NCBI GenBank assembly: GCA_002354555.1
Contig: DELT01000106.1
Location: 1-64,000, forward strand
Direction of reading: 5' to 3'
Length of the DNA stretch: 64,000 bases
Source: Methylophaga sp. UBA2689
Lineage (GTDB): Bacteria > Pseudomonadota > Gammaproteobacteria > Nitrosococcales > Methylophagaceae
Shown here: positions 28,070-37,030 of the stretch, one piece after another
Numbering within the stretch: the stretch's first letter is position 1
Layout of the letters: every line of letters starts with the position of its first letter
Translations under genes and position numbers: made by a program
The notes under the pieces: model-generated
The model's database searches: none
The model's input: the letters and a program-made list of their open reading frames with translations, nothing else
What the model was told of the DNA's origin: nothing

Positions 28070-29032
28070 TTATTTTTTATGTCTGAATGGTATTGATGAT
28101 GGAACGATTTTATCTACTAAACTAGGCTTTCCTAGTTGTTCAACCATACGCTTTAATGTTAACGCTGCAATTGCTGAGGATGTTGTGGGTCCAAGAATAA
28201 TTTTGTGTATCAACTTCTCCAACTCGACCTTGCCTCCTAATAACTCAGGAATATCATTGAGTTTTAATTTCAGTTTAGGCTGGAGACCATCATCAGTGGC
28301 GTGGTAGCTCAACATTGATTTAAGTAGTTCAGTCTCGTCACGGTCGCTCAAATAAACGACACGCCACTCAGACTCTTCTTTGAAACCATCGTGTTTTGTA
28401 AAGAGTGAAAACACAGTTAAACGTTGAATCCAGTAATAGGCTAGCGTAGAGAGATTCTGGTCATTTTTTTCTGCAACTTTTAGAGATCTGGAAAACTCGT
28501 CAAGCTTGGTATTTATCCAATCGATCCTCTTTTCAACGCTGGCGTAAACAACTGGGGCAATAATAAACGGAGATTCTTCGTAATAATTTATGACTTTAGT
28601 ATCGATAACTAGTGATATACCGTTTCCATTCTGCCCATAACCGCGCCACATTGATAACACACCGTCTTCATCAGTAGAGTCGTGATTGCTAAAACACATC
28701 ACATAAGTGTTGAAGGCATGCTTTTCTCCAAACTTTAACAAGTAAAGTTCAAAGTAATTTGTTAACTTCGAATACGTCTCTTCTGATCCACAAGCTTCAC
28801 GTATTCCCTCGTGCTCTCTAAAACATCGTGCTCCTTCGCGCATACCGAAGATGAGCTCTTCCCAATCGTTCATTTCAAGTGGGTTAGAAAACCAGAGCTC
28901 ATCATTACGTATTATATTTTCGAAAGTACTGATGGAAGTGTAGTGTGCAAGGAATGGTCGCTTCGATGGAAAAAGCTCATTTTCATCAAGATCTGCCCAG
29001 AGGTTCTTATACGCTTCCTGAATCGGAACCAT
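28070..29032 (-). CDS. DUF2971-family protein (putative defence-associated)
   Basis: 320-residue soluble protein. The family pattern is visible: LAHYTSISTFENIIRN near residue 28-43, SNPLEMNDWEEL, CFSNHDSTDEDGVLSMWRGYGQNGNGISLVID in the middle, and KHDGFKEESEWRVVYLSD. Biochemical function is not known to me. The His-Tyr, Ser-rich and Glu motifs recall ADP-ribosyltransferase-like folds, but that is a guess. It sits directly upstream of an hsdM remnant in the same direction and is lower in GC than its neighbours, as expected for an acquired defence locus. No strong ribosome-binding site precedes the ATG. Confidence 0.75.
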   Translation of the reverse strand: MVPIQEAYKNLWADLDENELFPSKRPFLAHYTSISTFENIIRNDELWFSNPLEMNDWEELIFGMREGARCFREHEGIREACGSEETYSKLTNYFELYLLKFGEKHAFNTYVMCFSNHDSTDEDGVLSMWRGYGQNGNGISLVIDTKVINYYEESPFIIAPVVYASVEKRIDWINTKLDEFSRSLKVAEKNDQNLSTLAYYWIQRLTVFSLFTKHDGFKEESEWRVVYLSDRDETELLKSMLSYHATDDGLQPKLKLKLNDIPELLGGKVELEKLIHKIILGPTTSSAIAALTLKRMVEQLGKPSLVDKIVPSSIPFRHKK

Positions 29033-29249
29033 AATTGTGAGTATGTCGTCTAATTACAAAGAGCGTCCTATCATAAATTCATTGAGGCACTATGCATAGG
29101 AAAGAAGCCATTTACTAAAAAAGGCGTTAAAAATACTCAGGTAGTTTGATGTTGGGGTACCAAATGCTCAAATTACATTTCGTCTCGAAAATTAGCTTGA
29201 TAACCTTCTGAAATGATAAAACCCAAATTTAAGAATGTAACTTTGCTGG

Positions 29250-30122
29250 TTAGAGCGTAAAGCGATATTGATAATCGGCTAATGGCTCTAGATTACCCGT
29301 TTGATAGGTATCCACCACAACCGTACCTTCCTGCATGACACTAAAAACCCGATACATTGCTTGATGGTGGCTTTCATCTGGAATTTTGGTGCGCTCTAAC
29401 GCTGGGATATGTATGTAATGCACGCCGTTTAATTCTAATGAATGGTTTACCCGTGGCATATCCATATGTAAATCGCCTGAGATTACGGCACGTACATTCG
29501 GCTGGCTAATGACTTCTGTAACAAAGCCTGGGTGACTGATGCCTTTATCCGGATTTTCTTTAAAGACACCTTGTTGGGCACCATGCACCACCAACATCAC
29601 CGGTTTGGGTGCCAGACGGGCGACTTCATTTTTTAACCAGGCAATACCATCATCGTTAAAGTCGCGGCCAAAATCTGGCGAGGCTAATACCAGCGCAACA
29701 CTGTCAAATTCCAGTGTATATCGCGTATTGTCGATGGTAGTTTTACCCTGGTTCCACATGTTGGCAAAGCTTAAAAATCGCTCGGTGGAACTACCGTGTT
29801 CTTCGTTACCCATAATAGGATAAAACGGTAAATTCAAAGCTTGTAATATCGGCGTGGCCTGTTCGTATTGCAGCATAGTGCCTTTGTGGGCGATATCCCC
29901 TACTCCTATTGCTAACTCAAGCTCCAGGCTTGGAATAAGCTGATTGATATCAGCTATCGCATCAGCCATATTTGGAAACTTGGCTTCAGGCTTGGGTTCT
30001 GCATCACCTAATACAACGAAGCGTAATGCTGTGTTGTTGTCTGACTCGCTGCTATAGGCCATATTGAGGGCCAGACTCATCAACAGGACAATACTTAGTA
30101 GTAATTTGGACAGTAATTTCAT
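29250..30122 (-). CDS. Secreted calcineurin-like metallophosphoesterase
   Basis: 290 residues with a signal peptide (about 1-24). Metal motifs occur in order: VLGDAEP (in place of GDxH), GVGDIAH, GNEEH (in place of GNHE), VVHGA and ISGDLHMD. The family is usually dinuclear; the departures at the first and third motifs are notable and may change metal or substrate. Its location next to the phytase/PhoX operon suggests phosphate release in the periplasm, but no PHO box is evident before this gene. Ribosome-binding site AAGGAAAAT. Confidence 0.83.
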   Translation of the reverse strand: MKLLSKLLLSIVLLMSLALNMAYSSESDNNTALRFVVLGDAEPKPEAKFPNMADAIADINQLIPSLELELAIGVGDIAHKGTMLQYEQATPILQALNLPFYPIMGNEEHGSSTERFLSFANMWNQGKTTIDNTRYTLEFDSVALVLASPDFGRDFNDDGIAWLKNEVARLAPKPVMLVVHGAQQGVFKENPDKGISHPGFVTEVISQPNVRAVISGDLHMDMPRVNHSLELNGVHYIHIPALERTKIPDESHHQAMYRVFSVMQEGTVVVDTYQTGNLEPLADYQYRFTL

Positions 30123-30243
30123 TATTTTCCTTGTAATAGTGATTAAAACAGTTGATTTAAAATTGCCTTCACGCTGAGCGGTTGCATAACGAGCACACGT
30201 TTAAAATGGATAGAGTTGGATTGGCTTAGATCCGATTGGTCGT

Positions 30244-31269
30244 TCAGAACAAGGTATAAGGCGACAGCCCCGTCCAGCGTTTAAAGGCACGGCGGTAGTT
30301 ATTCATATCATTGAATCTAAGGTATTCGGCGATTTGCTGGTTATTGAAGTGTTTGACCTGAAACAGATAAATGGCGGTATTTTTTCGTGCCAGGTCGATT
30401 TGCTGCTGGAAAGTCGTGTGGTGTTTTTTCAATTTTCGTTTCATTGACGCGGGGCTGATGCCAAATGCGGCTGAGACTTTTTCCAAATTAAGCGGTTGTC
30501 GGATATGCGTTTGAATATAGTCATAAAGCTGATCAATAAAACTTTGCGGGCTATGCAGCGATAACAACTGTTTATGGGTTTCTTTGAGTGCGCCGTGAAT
30601 ACTGATCTGTGAGGCGTTTGGCCAAGGTTTATCGAGAAACTCAATAGGTAACCGCATACAATTCATTTGCTGATTAAATGTCAGATCCTGTCCCAGGTTG
30701 ACCCAATATTGCTCGATATAGGTAGGTTCTGAGTAAGTGAATTCAAAATTCCACGGCATTTTCTCTTTCGATAACCAGGACACCATTGAGATAAAAGCCG
30801 TCATGTGCGCTTCAATCAGAAACTGCTGTTGTTCATCGCTGCCGGTTGCGTCTTGCCAGAATATAAATAGCTCTTGTTCATTTGCATAAAAGCGTGGGGT
30901 AAATAACGGCGATAAAATGGCGTGAAAGTCACAGATGATCTCTATCGCCTGACGCAGGTTACTCACCAGTTGTAATGCCTGACTCGCGGCACCGAAGCAG
31001 CCCGGCCATAAGCGTTGACCATATAAGAAACTGGTGTCATCGGCATTAACAAGTTTGCGGCAATTACTGATTAAGGTCAGGTATTGATCCGGGCTGATGC
31101 GCTTTTCAGCTAATCTGAAATCTTCAAGCTGGATACGGGTGCTTCTCAACAGTTGTCGACTATCCACCTCACGTGACAAGGCAAACTCAACCAGTACAGC
31201 TGGCTGATGATGTGTGGCAATGCACGCCGTGTCTATTTCATAACCAAGCGTTTTGATCAGCGGTGTCAT
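30244..31269 (-). CDS. AraC-family transcriptional regulator
   Basis: 341 residues. The N-terminal 200 residues match the arabinose-binding-like domain of the OruR/AraC_E group (LISNCRKLVNADDTSFLYGQRLWPG, then FGAASQALQLVSNLRQAIEIIC), and the C-terminal 100 form the double helix-turn-helix (LNLEKVSAAFGISPASMKRKLKKHH, NNYRRAFKRWTGLSPYTLF). The frame extends back to a TTG at 31317, but the ATG at 31269 begins 5 bp after the GGDEF-protein stop and is preferred. It is downstream of that gene in the same direction, so both may be co-expressed. Target genes unknown; the divergent phosphate operon is a candidate. Confidence 0.87.
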   Translation of the reverse strand: MTPLIKTLGYEIDTACIATHHQPAVLVEFALSREVDSRQLLRSTRIQLEDFRLAEKRISPDQYLTLISNCRKLVNADDTSFLYGQRLWPGCFGAASQALQLVSNLRQAIEIICDFHAILSPLFTPRFYANEQELFIFWQDATGSDEQQQFLIEAHMTAFISMVSWLSKEKMPWNFEFTYSEPTYIEQYWVNLGQDLTFNQQMNCMRLPIEFLDKPWPNASQISIHGALKETHKQLLSLHSPQSFIDQLYDYIQTHIRQPLNLEKVSAAFGISPASMKRKLKKHHTTFQQQIDLARKNTAIYLFQVKHFNNQQIAEYLRFNDMNNYRRAFKRWTGLSPYTLF

Positions 31270-31273
31270 TTGC

Positions 31274-32188
31274 TTAGAGGGCGTTTGACGGTTGTTGTTT
31301 GGTTTTGCTGATCTCAAGATTCAAACGTTTAATCAGCGAATCAGAATCATCGGTTCTGGCCATGGTGGTGACCGCCGTGGCTGAAAGATACACGCGTTGA
31401 TGATGTTGTCTGGTTCGGTAGGCAAAACTGGCGACAGCATTTTGTAAATCCATGCTCATCTGTTGCGCTTCATATTCAGAGGTATTGTGTAGCAACACCA
31501 CAAATCGATCACCGGCTAAGCGACAAATCAGATCTTCATCTCGCAGATTAAGTACTAACAACTGACAGATAAGCTGCAAAATATGATCGCTTTCTTCTGG
31601 ACCATAGAGACGGTTGATCATATTAAAGTTATCTAAATCAATGGCAATTAAGGCGAGTGGTTGCTGGAGCTTTTTACTTTCAGCCAATGAGAGTTTTAAT
31701 AGTTTCTTTAAATAAGCCGCACCGCCCACTGGAATCAGTTTGTCGAACAAACGGTGCTCACGAAAATAACGTTCACGTTTCACCATCTGCGCACTGATGG
31801 CGATTTCTTCCTGGTGCCAGTGATAGATACCAATACTCAGCAGCACTAAAGCAATAGGGATAGGTAGGCTTTCTAACCAGTTATGCCAGATAAGCGTCGA
31901 CGGCATACGGATAAACTCATCTACCACATCCATAGACCATGAAAACACAATGGCACATAAGCCGAGCGCCAGTAATTGAGTCACTCTGCCTGCCGGTCGG
32001 CTGCGTAATAATAAGCCCAGCCAGAATAAGGCTAGAATGACCATTCCTCCTTCAGAAAAGACGTCCAGCCAGCTAATTTCAACAGTGGGTTTCAGGTCTC
32101 CCCACACACTAATAATCATTACACCAATGCCAATCGCTATAGCGAGGCCATAAGAATAACAAGTCTGTAAAAAAGCTCTTTTTTTCAT
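31274..32188 (-). CDS. Membrane protein with degenerate GGDEF domain
   Basis: 304 residues: five hydrophobic segments in the first 125 residues, then a GGDEF domain (about 140-290). The catalytic loop reads RLAGDRFVVLL, that is AGDRF in place of GGDEF; the Glu needed for catalysis is Arg. The I-site RDED is retained at the right distance. It therefore probably binds cyclic di-GMP as a receptor rather than making it (inference). It precedes the AraC gene by 5 bp. Confidence 0.85.
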   Translation of the reverse strand: MKKRAFLQTCYSYGLAIAIGIGVMIISVWGDLKPTVEISWLDVFSEGGMVILALFWLGLLLRSRPAGRVTQLLALGLCAIVFSWSMDVVDEFIRMPSTLIWHNWLESLPIPIALVLLSIGIYHWHQEEIAISAQMVKRERYFREHRLFDKLIPVGGAAYLKKLLKLSLAESKKLQQPLALIAIDLDNFNMINRLYGPEESDHILQLICQLLVLNLRDEDLICRLAGDRFVVLLHNTSEYEAQQMSMDLQNAVASFAYRTRQHHQRVYLSATAVTTMARTDDSDSLIKRLNLEISKTKQQPSNAL

Positions 32189-32488
32189 TGATTTAGCCGA
32201 CTTTTAAAAAGGTGTTGTAAGGTTGTTTTCGGCGAAACTACGCTAGAAAAATGACAACTTGATTACATCTTCACCAGTCAAATCAGCTCACAAAAAGTTA
32301 AATTATTTTTCAAAATTAATGCTGATGCTTTTGACCAAATGCAACTTAACTGACTGAATTAATAGGATATTTACTTCTTTAAAATAGCTTTCCTAATGTT
32401 TTAATACGCTATATTCCTCAGTCATATGAGCTCTAAACAGCCCTAGAAACACCTATAAGTTATTGATTTTTAGTATTTTTATTTTTAG

Positions 32489-32522
32489 CTGTCATCGATC
32501 TGTCATTTACCGTCCATAGACT
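32489..32522 (+). promoter_or_regulatory. PHO box and promoter of the phytate/organophosphate operon
   Basis: CTGTCAT-CGAT-CTGTCAT-TTAC-CGTCCAT (32489-32517): three 7-bp units with exact 11-bp period. The first two are perfect matches to the PhoB direct repeat. A -10-like TAGACT (32517-32522) lies 10 nt after the two-unit box, the same spacing as in E. coli phoA. The TonB-receptor ATG is 42 bp past the third unit. Confidence 0.88.
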
Positions 32523-32558
32523 TGCCGCCATCCACCACTATGACGACAAGGGTATTTT

Positions 32559-35060
32559 ATGAGAGTGACAGTTGATACAGCAGAGCGGCCGAGTCATAAA
32601 CTCAGTCTGATTGCTTTAAGCATAGCGAGCGTTTTCAGTAATGGCGTTCATGCAACCGATGAAATCAATATGGAAAAGGTGCAGGTTTTCGGTCAAGCGG
32701 TGCAGATTGATAAAGCTCTGAATGAACAACGTAATTCAAACAGTATTGAAAGCGTGGTTCACGCCGATGGTATTGGGCAATTACCGGATGATAATGCTGC
32801 TGAAGCTTTGCAACGTTTGCCCGGCGTTTCAGTTGAAAATGACCAGGGTGAAGGCCGTTTTGTCACGGTGCGTGGGCTGGCACCGGAGTTAAATGCTGTC
32901 ACGATTAATGGCACCAATATCCCTTCACCTGAAGATGGCACACGGGCCGTGGCGTTGGATGTGTTACCCAGCGAACTGATTCAGTCACTCTCTGTAGTGA
33001 AAACGCTGACACCGGATATGGATGCCAACTCTCTTGGCGGCACGGTCAATGTCAGAAGTTTATCGGCGTTTGATCATGATGGTTTGTTTTATACCCTCTC
33101 TGCTGAAGGCAGCTATGACGATAATACCGACCAAACCAGCCCCAAAGGTTCTGGTGCATTCAGTAATATTTTTAGTGTAGGCGAAGGCGTTGATAACTTT
33201 GGCGTTGCCGCTGCTCTGAGCTGGCAAAAACGGGATTTTGGTTCTGATAACGTTGAAACGGGTGGTGCTTGGGATTTTGAAGGTAGCCCTCGTTTAGCAG
33301 AGCTCGAACAGCGTGATTACGATATCACCCGTGAACGGCTGGGTCTGGGGGTTAACTTTGACTATAAAGCCGATATCCATACCAACTATTATTTAAGAAC
33401 GTTATTTAGCCAGTTTACCGATACAGAAACGCGTAATGGCGCGGGCATAGAATTTGACGATCCCCTCCTCCCAAATGAATCAGGTGACGATGCAGAAGGT
33501 TACCGTGAGCTAAAAGATCGTAAAGAAACACAAGAAATCCAGTCTTATGTATTTGGTGGAGAAAAAACCATCGACTTGTGGACGATCAATGGACAAGTGG
33601 GTTACAGCCGCGCCAGTGAAGATTCACCCGGTCATATTGCCGGCGCCAAATTTGTTGGCGATTTTGATGGTGTCGGCTATAGCAGTACCTCTAAACCCAC
33701 GCTGAATGCTGGTGCAGATTATTATGATCCCAACAGTTTTGAATTGGATAGCGTGGAATGGGAAGAGCAAAAAACCACCGATACTGAAAAAAACATCAAG
33801 TTTGATCTTGCCAGAGATTTTGATTTTCAAGGCTATGCATCACAAGTCAAATTTGGTGGCAAATTATCACGTCGTGAAAAAGATAATGATTTAGAAGCCT
33901 GGGAATTTGAAGATTTCGGTACAAATGACACCAATTTGGCGGCATATAGCGCTGGAAATGTAGATTATAGTTTGAATCAATTTGGTAACGGCATCAGCAG
34001 CTCGGCGGTTGAGGCGTTACTGAACAAATTAAATAAAGCCGATAACGTTAATGAAGAAGAATCACGTATTAATGATTATGTGATGAATGAAGACATTAAC
34101 GCGGCTTATGTGATGAATACCCTGGATCTGGATGACTGGACTATCATCGCTGGCCTGCGTTATGAAGGCACTCGCTTTAAGGCTAAAGGTACCGGAATAA
34201 GAGATGGTGATTACCAAAGCATTTCGAGTAAAAACAGCTACAACCATTGGTTGCCTGGTTTGCATGGCACTTATTATTTAGATGATAAAACACAAATTCG
34301 TGCGGCCTGGACCAATAGTGTTGTTCGGCCTACCTTTGAAGCACTTGCTCCAGGGTTCTCAATCGAAAGTGGCGACAGTGCCAGCTTTGGTAATCCTGAC
34401 TTAGATCCGATGACCTCTAAAAACCTGGATCTCGGCATTGAACATTATATGGGTCGAGCCGGTGCGGTTTCAGCCTATGTTTTCTATAAAGATATTTCCG
34501 ACTTTGTGTATAACACCGATGTTTCCGGCACTGGCTTATTCGCCGACTTTGATGAAGCGGTAACATTTGCCAATGGTGATTCAGCCGAGGTCTACGGCAT
34601 CGAACTCGCCTACTCTCAAAAGCTCAGTTGGTTACCCGCACCCTGGAATGGCCTGTTAGTGGGTGCTAATGCGACCTTCAGTCAATCCGATGCTGAAATA
34701 GAAGGACTTGGACAAACACGTAGCATCGATCTTCCGGGTCAATCAAAACAAGTGGGTAATCTGATGATCGGTTGGGAAAACGACAAGCTGAGCATGCGTT
34801 TATCAACCAACTATAAATCGTCTTATTTATCCGAAGTGGCTGCCATTGATGATGAAGCACTGGATCAATATGTTGATTCACAAGTATTTTTGGATTTCGG
34901 CGCCAGCTATTTCTTGACTAAAAATGCTCAAATCAGCCTGGAAGTGAAAAATATCACTGACGAAAGTTTCTATGTCTACAACCGCAGCAGTTCATATAAC
35001 GCGCAATATGAAGAATACGGTCCGACCATCAAGCTTGGTTTTACGTTAACCAATTTCTAA
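32559..35060 (+). CDS. TonB-dependent outer membrane receptor (TIGR01782-like)
   Basis: 833 residues. A signal sequence (about 1-32) precedes a plug domain with SVVHADGIGQLPDDNAAEAL, LQRLPGVSVEND and VTVRGLAPELNAVTINGT, and a 22-stranded barrel ending in the terminal strand IKLGFTLTNF. The family is common for uptake of large or complex substrates. As first gene behind a PHO box and before a phytase, its likely cargo is phytate or its products (inferred). Ribosome-binding site AAGGG. It shares an operon with its own exbB, exbD and tonB. Confidence 0.92.
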   Translation: MRVTVDTAERPSHKLSLIALSIASVFSNGVHATDEINMEKVQVFGQAVQIDKALNEQRNSNSIESVVHADGIGQLPDDNAAEALQRLPGVSVENDQGEGRFVTVRGLAPELNAVTINGTNIPSPEDGTRAVALDVLPSELIQSLSVVKTLTPDMDANSLGGTVNVRSLSAFDHDGLFYTLSAEGSYDDNTDQTSPKGSGAFSNIFSVGEGVDNFGVAAALSWQKRDFGSDNVETGGAWDFEGSPRLAELEQRDYDITRERLGLGVNFDYKADIHTNYYLRTLFSQFTDTETRNGAGIEFDDPLLPNESGDDAEGYRELKDRKETQEIQSYVFGGEKTIDLWTINGQVGYSRASEDSPGHIAGAKFVGDFDGVGYSSTSKPTLNAGADYYDPNSFELDSVEWEEQKTTDTEKNIKFDLARDFDFQGYASQVKFGGKLSRREKDNDLEAWEFEDFGTNDTNLAAYSAGNVDYSLNQFGNGISSSAVEALLNKLNKADNVNEEESRINDYVMNEDINAAYVMNTLDLDDWTIIAGLRYEGTRFKAKGTGIRDGDYQSISSKNSYNHWLPGLHGTYYLDDKTQIRAAWTNSVVRPTFEALAPGFSIESGDSASFGNPDLDPMTSKNLDLGIEHYMGRAGAVSAYVFYKDISDFVYNTDVSGTGLFADFDEAVTFANGDSAEVYGIELAYSQKLSWLPAPWNGLLVGANATFSQSDAEIEGLGQTRSIDLPGQSKQVGNLMIGWENDKLSMRLSTNYKSSYLSEVAAIDDEALDQYVDSQVFLDFGASYFLTKNAQISLEVKNITDESFYVYNRSSSYNAQYEEYGPTIKLGFTLTNF

Positions 35061-35094
35061 AACCATCTTGATTATCAACTTTAAAGTGAAGCAA

Positions 35095-37020
35095 ATGAAA
35101 AAAAACCAATTCAAGCTAAAACTGACCGCACTGGCTTCTTGCATGCTGACAGCCCCTTTTAACGTCATAGCAAACGCTGAGCTGCTATCAGTTTCAAATA
35201 ATAATGAGCAAATTGAAGCTGCCCAACTGTTAATGAAACATCAGATGATGCCTAAGGCCGATAGCCTGCTGTCTTATGAACATAAGGGCATTGTCATTGA
35301 AGATAAACAAGGCCAGCAACTCAGCCTGTTAAAAGGTAACTTTGGCAGTATAGACCACCGATTTATTCATAAAGGGCTGTTGCTTGCTACGGTAGATGTG
35401 GATCGTCAGCAAGCCATGGTGGCGATATTTGATAAAACCACCCAACAGTGGAATCAACCCGTTTATATACCGCAACCGGCCTTTAAAATTGATGGTGTCT
35501 GCCTGTATCAGGATGAAGCCCATAATGGCTTTATGTTTCTGGTTGGCGAAGAAGGCCATGGTGAGCAATGGTTGGTTTCTGATGCTAACACTTCAGTGGC
35601 GCAGCCTAAATTAATCCGTCGCTTGAGCACGCCACCCAACAGTGAATATTGTCAGGTCGATGATCAACAATCAGTGATGTATACCAATGAAGAAAACGTT
35701 GGGATCTGGGCCTACCAGGCACATCCTGAGGCAGACCTTATCCGTAATCCTGTCGCATTAATGCAACCCTTTGGACAGTTATCACAAAGTGCAGCAGGAA
35801 TGGCATTGGTACCTGGTGGTTTACTGGTACTTGATTCAGAAGCTAAGACTTTACATGCCTATCAAAATAACGATGGCGTTTGGCATTCGCTTGCAAGCTA
35901 CCCATTAACAAACCTCTCTGATCCAGAAAATATCAGTGCTCGACTAAACGATAAGCAATTAACCATTCGCATTAAACATGATGACGGTATGGCGACATTC
36001 AGCTTGCCCTGGAATTATCAGGACACCGCTCAAGCAGCGACGATTCCGGTGATAAAACCTCAACTACAAACTGAGCCTGTGCCAAGTTTAGGTGATGCAG
36101 CTGATGATCCGGCCATCTGGGTTCATCCTAAAAATCCTCAACAAAGTCGAGTTTTAGGCACCGATAAACAAGGTGGTTTAGTGGTGTATGACTTGAAAGG
36201 GAAAACGCAACAACACCTGGCGGTAGGTCGGGTTAACAATGTCGATGTGCGATCGGGTTTTAACTTAAACGGTCAAAAAATTGATTTAGCTGTCGCCAGT
36301 AATCGTGACCACAACTCATTACATGTGTTTGCCATTGACCCCGCCTCGGGAGTCGTCAGTGAGTTAGGCCAAGTGCCGACGGCAAGTCAGGATATCTACG
36401 GCTTGTGTATGTATAAAAATCATGCGGGTGATATTTACACCATTGTGAATGATAAAGACGGTCGTTTTTTCCAATATCGCATTCAGGATAACCACGGCAA
36501 GATTGATGCTGAACTGGTGCGTGAATTTAGCTTGAGATCCCAACCCGAAGGCTGTGTCGCGGACGATAAAAACCATCGTTTGTTTGTCGGTGAAGAAAAT
36601 AAAGCGGTATGGGCCTTGGATGCCAGATCTAATAAAGCAGCCACATTAACTGAAGTCATGTCAGTCAGTGAACATCTCAAAGCTGATATTGAAGGTCTGA
36701 GCTTATATCAAACCCAAGGTGAGGATTATCTGGTCATATCCAGTCAGGGTAATGATAGTTACGTCGTGCTCGATGCCCTCCCCCCATTTGCTTACCGAGG
36801 TGTTTTCCGGGTGGGCTTTAATACGGATTTAGGGATTGATGGTGTTTCTGAAACCGATGGACTGGATGTGACCAGCGTCAATCTGGGTGAACCCTGGCAT
36901 CTAGGCATGTTGGTGGTGCAGGACGGACGCAACCGGATGCCGGTAGAAAATCAAAATTTCAAATATGTGCCGTGGTCAGATATCGCTGACCAACTGGGCC
37001 TTTCAGCGACTAAGAAATAA
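35095..37020 (+). CDS. Two-domain beta-propeller phytase
   Basis: 641 residues with a signal peptide (ending VIANA). Two phytase propellers are in tandem: a divergent N-terminal one (about 45-320; GKLL.ATVDVDRQQAMVAIF, FKIDGVCLYQDE, NEENVGIWAYQ) and a complete C-terminal one (about 335-640). The second has DAADDPAIWVHP, GTDKQGGLVVYDLKGK, VNNVDVRSGF, ASNRDHNSLHVFAID, DIYGLCMY, QPEGCVADD and GEENKAVWALDA. It would release phosphate from phytate in the periplasm or outside. A TTG at 35068 opens the frame; the ATG at 35095 gives the signal peptide and is chosen. Confidence 0.9.
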   Translation: MKKNQFKLKLTALASCMLTAPFNVIANAELLSVSNNNEQIEAAQLLMKHQMMPKADSLLSYEHKGIVIEDKQGQQLSLLKGNFGSIDHRFIHKGLLLATVDVDRQQAMVAIFDKTTQQWNQPVYIPQPAFKIDGVCLYQDEAHNGFMFLVGEEGHGEQWLVSDANTSVAQPKLIRRLSTPPNSEYCQVDDQQSVMYTNEENVGIWAYQAHPEADLIRNPVALMQPFGQLSQSAAGMALVPGGLLVLDSEAKTLHAYQNNDGVWHSLASYPLTNLSDPENISARLNDKQLTIRIKHDDGMATFSLPWNYQDTAQAATIPVIKPQLQTEPVPSLGDAADDPAIWVHPKNPQQSRVLGTDKQGGLVVYDLKGKTQQHLAVGRVNNVDVRSGFNLNGQKIDLAVASNRDHNSLHVFAIDPASGVVSELGQVPTASQDIYGLCMYKNHAGDIYTIVNDKDGRFFQYRIQDNHGKIDAELVREFSLRSQPEGCVADDKNHRLFVGEENKAVWALDARSNKAATLTEVMSVSEHLKADIEGLSLYQTQGEDYLVISSQGNDSYVVLDALPPFAYRGVFRVGFNTDLGIDGVSETDGLDVTSVNLGEPWHLGMLVVQDGRNRMPVENQNFKYVPWSDIADQLGLSATKK

Positions 37021-37030
37021 GGAGTCACTC

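Noticed and set aside
30123..30243. PHO box before the metallophosphoesterase gene
   Set aside because: Only a single CTGTT-like half-site is present and no 11-bp repeat was found.
35068..35094. TTG start at 35068 for the phytase
   Set aside because: It would put nine residues before the Lys-rich signal peptide. The ATG at 35095 begins a normal signal.
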